Shown one piece after another: positions 25,756 through 38,016 of a stretch of DNA of 64,000 nucleotides. Within the stretch, counting starts at the first letter, position 1. Every line of letters begins with the position of its first letter. The notes beneath the pieces are model-generated. The model worked only from the letters and a program-made list of their open reading frames with translations. It was not told the origin of the DNA and searched no databases. The translations under genes and the position numbers were made by a program. Origin of the DNA: Echinococcus granulosus (lineage: Eukaryota > Platyhelminthes > Cestoda > Cyclophyllidea > Taeniidae); assembly GCF_000524195.1 (NCBI RefSeq), contig NW_020170412.1, positions 508,929 through 572,928 on the forward strand, in the 5' to 3' direction.

Positions 25756-25816
25756 AAAATGACTTCCTACGTCCATTGTCTACTTTTTGAGGGAAGTAGG
25801 CGCTGCAAGTCATTTT
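25756..25816. repeat. Imperfect inverted repeat
   Basis: AAAATGACTT pairs perfectly with AAGTCATTTT and the inner CCTAC pairs with GTAGG, with a bulge of about 6 bases on one side and a loop of about 25. It may be a remnant of a small inverted-repeat element. No open frame depends on it. Confidence 0.5.
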
Positions 25817-26798
25817 AAACTTGATCTCTTCGACGTGAAAATTCAAATGTGTGTGAGATGCTTGAACCAATCGCCGAAATGTGAGCTTTTGGAATTCATT
25901 CAATTTACACTCCACAATCCTATTCCCTTCATTTACAGGGAACTACACAACTACGATTAAGGACAGCGGAAGGGGTGTGATGGAAAGTCACCTAGGATTT
26001 GTAAGAGTTGCGGTGGAAAGATGCTACATACCTTTCCCCCCCGATGTTCACCTCAGTGTTGGGACGAATTTGGGGTATTATGTCTGTGAGAATAAGGAAG
26101 ACTCGTGTTCACCTCCTTTTTTCTCCACTTATACAAGCTTCAATTAAGAGCCACTGTAGGCAGAAACTCATGGGAGTGATCTCAGCAGTCACAAGGTTTC
26201 AGAGAAAGCGGGAGATGAGCAGTTCCTTTGAAACCAAGTCACATTTGAAAGACAAATTCATAGTGAGAAATCTGACAGGATCATGTGACGGGCAGACAAG
26301 CGAATTCCCAACTTAGTCACCTGGCTAATCGGGTAAGGGTGGTTGAACTAAGCAAACCCAATCCCCGCACTACTCAATAGTTTATCAGCAGCATTCCAGA
26401 TCTTCGTGAGGCTGTGATGGGTACCCACTCCCCAGCAAAACAAAAGTACGAACCGGGGATACAGCAGATTATTTCCAAATAAATACACCGTCGGGGGGAA
26501 TACCAAGCGACTGCGCAATTTCGATGGGCTAGTTTTTTCACAATGCCCCACCGCAGGGGCGGAAGAGACGAAGGAGAGCAGACTTTGGCACCACCTCTTC
26601 TTGCCACTAATCCTCCCTTTCCTAAATCATTTCACGCTTCAGAGGGGAAAAAAAGTCTATTTAAGCCCGGTAAGGGTGCAGTAGAGGGCGGTAGACCAAT
26701 TACAGTACGCTACACCTCAACTCAGCAATGTCATCAGCCTTTACAAAAGACAAGGAGGTGTCAGCATCCCAAAAACCACCAAAGCCTAAATTGAAACA

Positions 26799-26804
26799 TT
26801 TATT
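26799..26804 (-). promoter_or_regulatory. Candidate polyadenylation signal of GTF3C3
   Basis: AATAAA on the minus strand lies about 140 bases beyond the GTF3C3 stop codon. That is a plausible 3' UTR length for a compact gene. Confidence 0.5.
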
Positions 26805-26945
26805 TTGGCCCAATTAATATTACAAAAAGAGAATAAAGTTAGATTGAGAAATAGAGGACAATCTGACAGGAGTATACTACAATATTTACATGGGTATATT
26901 CACGCAGACGCACCAAGGAAGAGAAGAGAATAGAACGAACCAGGA

Positions 26946-29900
26946 TCACTCAATCACGAGGTACTTCTGCATAATGTACCTCGCCATTGTCGGGTTCTTG
27001 TTCTGCTGGTAGAGCAACTGCAGATTGTACGCTGCCTCCATCCTCAAGTCAAGGAGCTACGATTTAAAAGAGAACAGTAGTAATTGTGTAATGGGGAAGT
27101 AGATAATTCCTTCTTGCCGTTTCCTCGCTGGGCATGGCGGGATACGCATAGGCTACCAACCGAACCACCGAGTGAATCATTTGGCTGCATTTAGAGTTAA
27201 GCAATACTCTGACACCAACACAATGATCCCAAGGATCTCACATTCCGTTCAGCCAGTTCCATTTGAAGAATGGAAGGGTCAATGGGAGAACCCTTCCAAG
27301 ATAAGATGGCTTACCAGGACCCTAGCCGTACCGCGAGGATGTGGCTGTGAAACCGGAAATAGTGAGTTCGGGAGGATGAAAACCTGTGCACCGTCACAAC
27401 TTGGAAAGTCGGCTGCTTACTAACCGTCTTATCGGATGACTCTAGAACTGTGACGAAATTTCTTTCAACTAACGACATGGCGACATCCACTTATCGGTTT
27501 TGTCGCAGCACATAAACTGGGTGTCATCGACGCAAGATGTGCGCGGCTACGTGTGGATGGGCGTGTTGACAAACGGTCAAATGGAGGTACTCTTGGGAAG
27601 GCAGACAACGGATGAACTGTTTATCTAAACAGTGGTGGCGCTTGGCGATCAACACACCAAATACTAGGGACAACGACCACTTCAGGGAATAGAAAATCAG
27701 CAAAATATCTGGGAGTTTCCGCAATGATGGCACTTTGTGGGAGGGTGGAATGAGAATGGCTCAGAACAGCGAATCCAGTTGACACTGGACTCCAAGGAGT
27801 GGCTTAAAAACGGCAAATTTAACCTCTAGTTTCTACCTGTAACACCAGCGAACCCTCCAGATCCTCCGTACTCGCCCCCCAAAATCTCTTCTCGGCCTTT
27901 GTAGACGCGGATATTGCCCCAGACACCGAGACGAAACAATGCCGCACTACTTTACCCAAATCTTCAACGACCTGGAATAACAGACACTCACCAGAGACTT
28001 CTTTCATCGCAACTAATAAGTAGACGAAGCCGACGAGGGATACGGGAAGAAAGTCAAACTTCTAGCAGAACGAGCCTTCCATGGCTCACCTGCAACCGTA
28101 GTCGCAGGATAGATAATCGCCCAGTTCAGACATGGAGTTCGGCCACCTGTTATGCTTGAGAAGCTCCGTAGCACAAATACCACCTCCCTTAGTGAGGTGA
28201 TCAAGTTCGCAACCAGAAAGTGCCAGGAAATGTTCACCATACAGCACAACAACATTTCTGACAGGTGATCAAACCCAGTATCGAGACCCCCTATGTTGTA
28301 TCACAAAAACAGATGAACCTTCCATCTCCCTAGCCTGTATGTCCCTAAACGCCTCCCATTCATTCTTGCAAGCCCCAGACAGACCGGAAGAACGCCCACG
28401 CGGCTAATAAGTACTCTGTTCGAACGAACATTCGCTATTGGTCGACTCGCTTTCCGACAATGATCCATACGAAAAAGGATAAAACCTCAAAAAAGCGATG
28501 TGGCGGATTACAACAAGATCCATGGACTAAAAATCGCCCACCGAGATATCTCCGTGCCCTTTAGACAATCATCACGACAAGGGCAACGTCGATGTTAAAG
28601 CGAAAGCTACTTGAGGAATACCAAAGCCTTCACACTAAACGCCTCTATTAATGAAGTGGAAGAAAGGTAAGGATGAAAAGGATTTTGTGTATCCAAGTAC
28701 TCACCCGCTTTTCTTCCTCCGTTGAACCAACCGGTTCCATCTCAAGAACCTTTTCGTAGTAGGGAATAGCAATGTGTCCCAGCACTGAGGGATTAAAAAT
28801 TCCATTAGAAGGACAAGTACTCAAGAGCAATAGTAAGTTTCTTAATTCTTCAAGCGAATAAAGCAACTTACTGCACTGATGGCAAGCTCGAGCAATATTA
28901 AAGTAGGTCTCTTGACATTCTCCACGCAGCTGGCGGTACTCCCCTAAGAATCCAAGGCACTAAAACGTGGAAAAGGTATTTCTTTACCAAAAAGCCAAGA
29001 CAGGACTAAGAATACGTATTTTAATGCTGATGGTACCATTATCCTGCCTTCCAACCATTGACCAAAATGCTCACCTGAAGGACTGTTTTGTGACGGGAGA
29101 AGAGGTGCTTGTGGACGGAGATGTTGAGAAAGCAGACGGCGAGTAGGAGGGAGACAAGAGGGTTGTTGGGGAATCGAGATCGGATGTCAGCCATGAGAGC
29201 TAAAACGCAGAGACTCTCTGGTCACCCTCAAACACCCAGATCAAGCTATCTATAGCTAGTACGATGATGGAATACTCAAATGGAAATAGCTCTTAGAACA
29301 TACCTATGGAGTAGCGACTCGATCCCCTTGCCATACAGTCGCCACAACTCATCAGTGAAGCGCCAAGATTGTCCCTATCCTTAGCAATTCGTCGAAGAAG
29401 GAATCTCGTGAGTCGAAGCTCTCGAGAAGTCGTCGAGGCAATATTGAGGAGGTTCCAGTACTGATTCAGATGGGAAAACTGAAAGGGAAGGAAAAGATTA
29501 AGCAAAACTGATTTGTATACTGCTAATGCCTGGAGAGCATGAAAAGAGGAAACGAAATTCGACAAAAAATGTACCTCCTTTTCAATCTGCCTCATCGCCT
29601 CCATAGCAGTCTCCCCATGTCCAACTTGAAGCGCATTGCTGATGTAGAGGTGGGTGATCATACGCCGTCGATAAGACGTTTCCACAATCCAAGGCAGCAC
29701 AGAGGCCCAGGAGAGAAATCGATCCAAAGTGACATAGTCGGCTCGTTTAATCAGAATCTCAATCACTCGGCAGCAGCAAGTCGCCCACAGGTCCTCCGAT
29801 GAGACACGCAAAGCTGGGTCCGTCTGTTCGTCCAGATGGGCTAGTGCTTGCACGGAAGGGTGTTTCGACAGGTAGTACTGGAACATCACTGCGGCTGTGG

Positions 29901-32900
29901 GACACGGATAAAATCGTGCTTACATTGACTATATAAGTAGCGAGTATTTTGACATTAGATCGAAAACTCACGTCCAGGTCGTTCACAGGAGTAGATCTGC
30001 ATCACATCAGAGAAGAGGAGACGGCATGCCTCCTCCAAAAATTGATTCACAGTAGCAGGCGAATCAAGGAGTTTGCAGCGCTCAAAAGCCAGTCGCATAG
30101 CGGTGGGATCATTGCAGAGCATTGGTGAAGTTACGAACCCGCCACTCACCACCGCTGATGTCAACGCCTCGGCCTCCACTGCTTCAGAATTGTCCCCCCC
30201 ACTCTCCTCATCCTCTTCTTCCACCGAATCAGAGAAGCGGTCACTGTTGGAGGTTTCACTGTCGTCACCCTCATCGTCGTCATCATCGTCCTCATCTTCA
30301 GTGGAATTGTCTCCGACTTCCGCTTCCACTCCAGTTTCTTGAGCATCTGGCTGACTGATACGGAGTAGGGAAGGTTCAAGGACTTCTAGAGCAGTTTTTT
30401 CGTCCCCTAGACGACGAAGAAGATTCCCCAACGCCAAACGCGCCTCAGTACACCGTGGATCGAGTCGGTTGATGATATGGCGGTAAGTAGAGAGGGCTTC
30501 TTCATGTAGGTTCGATTCCACTTGCAGGTCGCCGAGAAGGCACAGTGCTTTGGGATTCTGCGACCCAAACATACAGTTAAGAAAAGGAAAGCTCAATTTA
30601 TTTGCCCACAGATTAAGAACTCACGGGCTTGATTTTAGGCGTAGTAGTGAGACGTCCTGCAATGGCCAGTCCCTCGGAGATGAGACCAGCAGATTTGCAG
30701 GACTTAGCCAGGTCGAAGAAGAGACCGTGACTTCGACGAAACTCCTTGGTGGAGGAGGAGGCGATCAGAGAATTCAGGTGATCCTATGGATCGAACAAGG
30801 CAATTTTTTCAATTGCTGGTAATTAACCAACAAAACCCATTCAGAATGCTCAACGTGGATCTACCCGGTTTGTTAAACTGCAAAGGTGACTTGGTACCTC
30901 CTTATATTGACCCATTTCAGAGAATAAAACAGAAAAAAAGGCACCAAGTCCACTTAATACAATCACTCGCCTTTACAACTGATCCCAGGTTGTACTTCAA
31001 CATGAGGATGAAGAAACGGATTAGTACAACCACATTCATATCTTCTGCAAATTCACATCTGAAATGGAGAGGGAAGGCGGTTACACCCAAAGCCGATGCG
31101 TTAGAGAAAAACACTGAAAAGATTAACAATAAAGTAACGATTATGCTGTTTAGAGTTTTCTTTATTAGCCGAAAATATATAACAATCGGGTAAATGAGAG
31201 CAAATTTTCAGATAGCAGAAGCAGACACCTCTTTGCACAGTCGAGATTTGCTGCCGACTAATTTTCTTAGAATGCCCGTTGTGGGAACGTAGATGAAGGG
31301 CTGACTTACCGCCGAATTGACTCCATAATGGCAGTGTTGGAAGGCACGCGATATGGTGAGGCAACTTGTCCATTCTCGCAAATGAGGGAGACGCCCCAGT
31401 ACATGAGGAAGAACTACAGGGAAAGCAAAACAACGAAACCCAAGTTAGCCTTTCATATCTGGTGAGAACTGATGTGCATTGAGAAGTAGAGGAAATGGAG
31501 CATAACAGACAATTGACGCTTTTTCCAAGGTCGGACATTGATGGACTGTTCCATGTAACGTAAATTCCAGAGGTTATGCGGTAAAGTAAAACGAACCTTA
31601 AAAGCCTCTTCAGGTCGATCACCCTCTTGAAAGAGGTCAAGCACACGGAGCTGATCTAGGGGAGAAGGAAGGATCAATGTTCGTATCAATAATGTGGGAA
31701 TGTCGAGACAGAGCAAATAGGGCATTAACGTGGCGATAGGGCTTACCCTTGGTAGGACATATCTCAGGAAGCTTTTCAAAAGCCAACTCATAGGTTCGAA
31801 TACAACCACCTGGGTCACCAAGAGCAGCGAACTCCTACCATCAGTAAAGTAACGCACATATAAATGAATGAATCGAAATGAAATTAAACATGAAATTTAA
31901 ATGTGGATACTAATGCTTGCCTCAATTTTACACAAAACTAAGCGGACTTTTCGGGATCCAGTGATCCAGCTATCACAATCGGAAGGCTATAACCAATAGC
32001 CTATCTGTATGCCGATAGTAAACCGGTCCCGAATTTACATACCATTCGATGTCTTTAGAGGTAACTCGGGCATCACACACATCACGTATTACTCACCACG
32101 TCGTAGGTTTACTTATAAGCACCGAAAAGTTCGATGTGTCAACTTTTTAATAAAGCAAATCGATGTCTAAGTCTCGTAATAGCCGCCGATTTCATGGGTT
32201 TTCAAGTGTCATCATAAAAGCGTAGTAACAAGAAAAACACACCTCAGCGATTTTGACAATCTGATTGTAGGCCTTACGGGGATCATTATTTTTGCCAAAG
32301 AGAAGAGCCGTAAGTCGCACCCGAAGAGCCTCCTTTTCTTGACCCGTCGCCATCAGGAGACTCACCAGCCGGTGGCGAATCTCTGAATCATTCCGCGCAG
32401 ATCGCATTGCTAGAGAAGAAAAAGAATACAAATATTCCAATAAACGTTTCGTTGCTTATAGCACTTTAGCATAATTATTTGCACTACTAACCATTTCGAG
32501 CGTAGACAATGGCCTGTTTCAGGTCGCCCTCGTCCTCGGAAAAATCAACCAAATTCATCCACAATGCAGAGTCTCGAGGATTACGCTCCGCTGCTTGCAG
32601 CATGTGCTGCGAGGGATGAAGGTTAGAAAATAAATTTTTACTCTACTGGGAGACAGCAGGAAAGTGCCACCAGACATACCTCTTGAGAATCCTTTCTGCG
32701 GTCCTGCCTGTAAAACATGTCGGCCAGAACGACGTAGGGGGCAGAGGCATGTGGAGCTACAAGAAGAAAATACTTCGCCAACCCATAATTTTAACTTGAA
32801 CACGTTCCGAGTGAAAACTGCTCACCGGCGTTGATGATGTTTCGGCAAATCTCTTCAGTCTTGTCAAAATTCCCGTTATTTAAGTGTCTTTCCGCTTCCC

Positions 32901-33767
32901 CCAAATAATTTGCTAATTCTAATTTAAGGTCCCACTTCTAGAATTAGGAAAAGAAGTATGAAGGTCATGAAGGAAGATCCAAATCTGGAAATAGTTTGCC
33001 ACATTATGATTCAGTGAGTTTTAGAAACCGATAATAATAATGACATCGAACAGTACACCACTTAACAATATCAAAAAATAAATTTTTGCCAATACACAGT
33101 GCACCCATACTCATTCAGCAAACGACTTTCTAAGGGTTCATTTAATTCGTATTTGAGATACTGTTTAATCACTGTCACCTACCTTCCGGGGAGCCGATTG
33201 TTTACTCTTTCGTGATCTTCTAAGTCTTTCATCACCGAAATCGCTTTCTAGATTAAAAACAAAATCCAAGATACACCAAATGAATTCACATAAAGTTGAT
33301 CAAAAGGCCGAAATAAAATAAGGATATTTACCGGGTTCGTAAAGTGGGTCTTTAAATTCACTTCCGGATTTTGCGCGTTGGTTTCTGGGAGGAGGACGCG
33401 GACGACGTCGAGCGGCCTTTTTAGAGTTGCTACCCGTCCGATCCAAATTGGTCTTTGCGTGAAGTTCTTTCATAAGCTCATCAAAAGAAATTGCTCCACT
33501 CAAGTAATTACTATAAAGCTGATCTTCTATGCCCATTGGTGCTGAATCCACTTGCTCGTGTGTTTTGCTTAAAGAAGTGGAGGGAATCGATGACAAGTCT
33601 TCGTTCAAAACTTCCGCTTTCATGGAAGGCGTATTGCTGGGGAAGAGTTCCTAAGAATTTTGACGTTTGATGAGGAAACAGAGTACCTGAAGATCAATTA
33701 TCTCGAAAGATGGTTCATTCGGGGGTGTTTTAGCGCCTTCAGGTAAGGCTCTGTCAGTGTCCTCCAT
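26946..33767 (-). CDS. GTF3C3: TFIIIC subunit, TPR protein GTF3C3 (TFIIIC102)
   Basis: Nineteen exons encode 970 residues: 33767-33687, 33650-33332, 33247-33183, 32937-32826, 32756-32680, 32606-32492, 32409-32243, 31834-31747, 31655-31597, 31413-31310, 31058-30977, 30783-30625, 30557-29972, 29894-29575, 29478-29304, 29199-29075, 28959-28872, 28784-28705 and 27056-26946. All phases agree. In the family, this nuclear subunit of TFIIIC binds tRNA-type promoters and recruits TFIIIB through tetratricopeptide repeats. The N-terminus has YLSGAISFDELMKEL, like the human YLEGKISFEEF. TPR-like helices follow (for example RNPRDSALWMNLVDF and LLGDLQVESNLHEEAL). A highly acidic insert lies at about 560-607. 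The conserved C-terminus contains LDLRMEAAYNLQLLYQQ. The exon at 31058 was needed to keep phase and matches the human order. The start is the ATG at 33767; an in-frame ATG at 33860 is possible. Confidence 0.94.
27800..28640 (+). mobile_element. Decayed LTR-retrotransposon gag-like fragment in a GTF3C3 intron
   Basis: Plus-strand frames broken by stops and shifts read KKVKLLAERAFHGSPATVV, then AQFRHGVRPPVMLEKLRS and SEVIKFATRKCQEM. This resembles the helical Gag core of Ty3-type elements, with a short query region followed by a predicted exposed loop. It is antisense to GTF3C3 and lies within its largest intron (27057-28704). I see no reverse transcriptase, LTRs or zinc knuckle, so it is a relic. 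Confidence 0.4.
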
Positions 33768-33811
33768 GTTCTGGTTGCAAAAAGATAAAAATGTTGGAGA
33801 AACAAACACGA

Positions 33812-34281
33812 TCAAATAAGAATCAAGCTTACTAGATTCTCTGTAGCGTTTGTCTAGCATACTAAATCATGAGTCATAAAATACCACTTGCAAAAGGACT
33901 TGTAGGTTTAAAAAGTAGAAATCGGTAGAAGTGACCGTTATTGTTACCAACTAGATATTGACCTGAAATCGAAATAGCGACAATGCAATTAGCGCAAGAG
34001 AATAATATACGATTGTCCAGCACGGATTAAACAGAGGATTTTTTGTCTTTAAACACGGCATGTTTTGTCATATAGGTGCGAGCAATACATTGTAAAATGG
34101 ACTAACCCTCAGGATACTACTCGAATATAAAACCGAATCCTACCTTTTGCAACGGAAAAAGCAATTTGTTCACTTTTTGTCAAATAAACTTTCCTAGGCT
34201 GCATCCAAGCACCGAATCCGACGACGCACAACCCACATGTCGACCCACCACACCTAGAACCTTGAAGTGCAGTTTCAGTTG
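33812..34281 (-). CDS. Possible last exons of a small unrecognised gene just upstream of GTF3C3
   Basis: A candidate exon at 34281-34144 has a strong acceptor (TTTGTTTATAG) and donor (AAAAG|GTAGG). It encodes CGGSTCGLCVVGFGAWMQPR and KVYLTKSEQIAFSVAK. It can join in phase to 33840, after CGCTACAG, and then read ENLVSLILI before a stop ending at 33812. That is only 40 bases before the acceptor-like AG preceding the GTF3C3 ATG. Alternatively the piece after 33840 is an 8-base micro-exon (33840-33833, donor GTAAGC) that keeps phase into GTF3C3. I found no upstream exon with a start. Family unknown. Confidence 0.35.
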
Positions 34282-36363
34282 CTATAAACAAAAATGTTAA
34301 ACATAAAAGATTTTTGTTGAAAATTTACAGGCCAAAATTCATGAAAAATGCAGTGAAGTATTTGCTTGATCAGCACAAATCGCGGCTGCTCTTAATGCGC
34401 GGGGTTATTCTCCACACTTTACTTAAAGAAATACAAGCAAGTAAGCCATGGATTGTCCTAAATTAGGATTACCTTAAAGCACAGTGGTTTGTTTTTTTTT
34501 TAAGATTTTATTTTGCGAAACCATTTGACGGAAACCATTGATCCCAAACCAAGTCAACCAAATATACATATTTAAATATACCATTGTCTCTATGCTTGAC
34601 TCTCACCATGGGTTTTGTGTTTTACGCAAATATTGAAGCACTTTTGCTTACCACAGGTATATTTTGGAGGTCTGAGCATCAGTTAGGGATAATTGTACAT
34701 TTTTTTATTAAGTCATTAAATTGTAAAAATGATTGAAGGAATGTTATAAAGCTTCACATCTTGCCCATCTTCATTTGAGTTGATAACACTAAATGATTCT
34801 ATCAACCAAGCGTGGCCTTTACATGAAGTATTTCTAGCTTATTACTTGTTTTGCATTTTCCTCCTCTCTTCCAAAGACCGGTTGAAAGTGATCGTATATT
34901 CTTAATCTAATTCAGGTTTGATAAACGAAATGAAAGGATTCGAAATTTTAAAAGTGTTGTTACGCTAAAACATATTGCATCCTCTCATCTGTCGCAAAAT
35001 TACAGGGCATGCCGTTGCCTCATCAAAGACTAGCCATCGCAGAGGAGATGTCAAATTTTGTTTGACAAATCCAATTCTTCGATTGCATGGAATCAACAAT
35101 GATGCTAGGTAATTTGGCATAAAAATATGAAACTATATTCTTGAAGTATTGTTGTATTCAGCAAAGCTTAATTAGGAGTTTGAATGTATTCCACTAGAGA
35201 TTTGTGGCATTAAAAGTGAAGAATAATGGTAAACAATCACCTTGACATCTCAACCATAGCCGATGGTAAATACACCTCTCTTAATATTGACAAGCTGGGG
35301 TATCGCCGGCCACTCTAGTAAATGGAAGTAAATGCGCACGGGACAGCTCTGTCTTGACCCAATATGCGCTGTGTACCTTAGTTGGCATGTGGTAATAAAT
35401 CACGGCAGTCGGAATGGAGAATTGGTTGACTAACACCTCCTCTGCTTTTACAGAGTGACCTCATTTGACTGTGCACAATTTTACGACTGTGATTCTCAAC
35501 TTTACAATCCAAAAATCATGCTGCAATTTTTCCCCGAAAGATTAATTGAGAAACGTGGGAGAAATATTTAAGTTACGAGAAATAAAGATGAGCATTTTAG
35601 GCGCTCCGTGCATTTGTACCAGCATCGGATGTGCGCGAACGCAAACCGGCCGGCAATCAAACCTACAGCCCCTCGGCGACCTTGAGCCGACCAATTGATG
35701 CCCAGCAGGTGATGCGCAGCAAAATAGGCGACGTCTACGCGAGCAGAGAAGGGGAGGAAGTGTCGTCACTCGCGCCAAACCATTCACCCCTTGACAGACC
35801 AGTAAAACACTAGGGAATTGGACATTCCTAATGGTTTAGTTATGCACAAGGTTACCCAATTACGATGGTCTGGCGACCCATTACTTGCAGTTGCCCGTGC
35901 AGCAAGGGAAGGGGCCACAGCGATCCATCTGAGTAACTAGATCGTGCTTCACTCTCCTTCTTGAGAGCAATTTTTCACCCTCCTTCCTCCGGGAGATGAA
36001 AAGTTTATCAAATTCCGAAGTCACATGCGCACATCACGCCCACGACGATGGAGGAATTATGGTTTTTTAACATCCTTAGACACGTCAGTTCGTTTGTAAA
36101 TGATTCATCAAAATACGGAGGCGTTAAGACATGTGGTTTTGGATAAACACCCTCCAGCAGTACCAGATTGGGAATGAAAACGCTCTACTGGTTGCTACGG
36201 CCGTTCCTAGCCCCGAGTCTTTTCCGAAATTGTAGTACTATGGCCTATGGGGGGGACTGATAGGCGCGACTGGCATAACCCAGAGGAGGGGTAGTATAAC
36301 CTGTGGAGACTTAAGCGACCGTGTAACCGTCAAACGGCAAAGAAGTCCACTCGTAATTGGGGA

Positions 36364-36524
36364 GGGGGGGGGGGACCTCAATCTATTCGTGCCGGAACCA
36401 ATCGTCTGGCTATCAACGGTCAAGCAGGAGTGATGCATGTCCGTCCTGATAGTCTCCACTGCTACCCAGTAGTCTCATTCCCAAGCCACTCTTCAGTCCA
36501 GGTCGCTGAGGTGGGGGGGGGGGG
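36364..36524. repeat. Two poly-G homopolymer runs
   Basis: There are runs of 11 G at 36364-36374 and 12 G at 36513-36524. Such runs are error-prone in sequencing and could cause assembly indels. No gene overlaps them. Confidence 0.85.
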
Positions 36525-37978
36525 CGGTAATTAATTTATCCCATATTGATTAATTAATTACAGCGAGCCAGACATTTGCCAGCCCACTAATTCAATTACG
36601 ATTAACGATTAATTAAACCGCCTGTGATAGTTGTTTTTTTTTCACTCTGGGCCAGAGCCAAAACTTGGAACTAACGTGACAACTAAGTACTGCACAGACA
36701 AGTAGATTGGCTGGTTAGTCGATGTGGCCGTGACCTCTGAGGACAAGGTTCAGGTAAGTTCACTTCTACCCGTTCTACACGGAGTAGTGGTAATTAAGAG
36801 TGGAAAACAACTTCATCGATGGCATCTTACCACGCCTCTAAACCTCTGACCCGTTAGAATAGGCTCAGTATGTCAATGTGGGTGTCAATCCACCGCCGAC
36901 AACATGCGCTCATCCAGAGGACAGGAATCCGGTGGAGAAATGTCTTTTTGAGGCAAAAATAAACAATCCTAAGGCCAAGAGACCTCCAAAGTTAGCTATA
37001 TTCGTGACACTTCGAGCCAACTCTTCATAACATTCAATTAAACAAAGAGATGTTTGTCCAAAATTCACGTTTATCGCCGCTTAACGGTGTGTACAGTCAT
37101 AGCACCCAAGCAGCGACACTGTGTGTTTACACGAGCAAATAAGGTGGTGTCGTCACCGCGTTATGCATGTCAGAGCAGAGAGAGTGTGTCCACTGGCACA
37201 CGAAGATAACTTCAAAGGCCCCCTCCCTTTTGTAACAATTGTGCAGCGTCAACATAGACCCCTCACCGGCTGAAAAGACGCCGCTCCAAATGGTGCTGCC
37301 GCTTAACCACCGTCACTTCGGTCAAATAGATGGTAACCGAGGCAGAACCTCCCAAAACAGAAGACCACCTCAGCAAATAGTACTATATTTGGGAGTGAAA
37401 GATACACACATAGAGGAGCGAGGGGAGAGTGGAAAGTTCGCAGAGCTCTAAGGAAGGCTACTCTCTAGTGCTCGCGCAAATCTCAAGTAATAACCATCAA
37501 CAAAGGTGAGAAGGAGGAGTGGGAGACTATACATCCCACTTCAAAGACCTATCGGCGCCTCCTCATTATTTACAATCGCTCAAACAGTCCGTAAAAACAA
37601 AGAGAGAAATATTTGCATCTGGAATTTTCACGCGCTGAGGCGACAACAGTGAAACCTGGTGATGATAATGCAGGAGGGCTCTCCCCAACTGTCCATATGC
37701 AAGAAATGCCAAAACAACATCCTCCTGGAAGGAGTGTGTGTGCGTGGGTGCGTATAAAAAAAAAGAACAAGAAAAGTTGGACCACAAAGGAAAGGGAAGA
37801 GAAGACCTAGGAAATGCGAGAAGCACTTGGCTGTGGAGTGTTGCTGCTGGACGTCGCCTGCCGCAGGCGTGCTTGCAGCTCCCCAAACCTCACAGCATCG
37901 AGGGAGTAGTAACGACGGCGGTAGAGCGGTGGAAGGACTTCAGTGGTGAAATCGCAGACCTGAGGTAGGAGTTAGTAG

Positions 37979-38016
37979 CAGGTGAGAGAGAGCGAGAGCG
38001 AGAAAGAGAGAGAGCA
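37979..38016. repeat. (AG)n-rich simple repeat
   Basis: An imperfect GAGA/GCGAGA run is visible. It is intergenic and no role is inferred. Confidence 0.8.

Larger units (their letters stand above)
24717..26945. other. Intergenic region between GTF3C3 and the protease gene
   Basis: It contains the 3' flank of GTF3C3 (right end), the upstream region of the protease (left end) and an imperfect inverted repeat at 25756-25816. Open frames of about 100-120 codons on the plus strand near 25456-25818 show no recognisable motif, so I do not call them. Confidence 0.5.

Noticed and set aside
31101..31413. Alternative frame through the GTF3C3 exon at 31413-31310
   Set aside because: It joined the next large exon directly but broke phase with the preceding exon. 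Adding exon 31058-30977 restores phase on both sides and matches the human order.
37566..37886. 106-codon minus-strand frame rich in Ser, Phe and His
   Set aside because: It overlaps a region with simple-sequence character, and no start or splice context is convincing.
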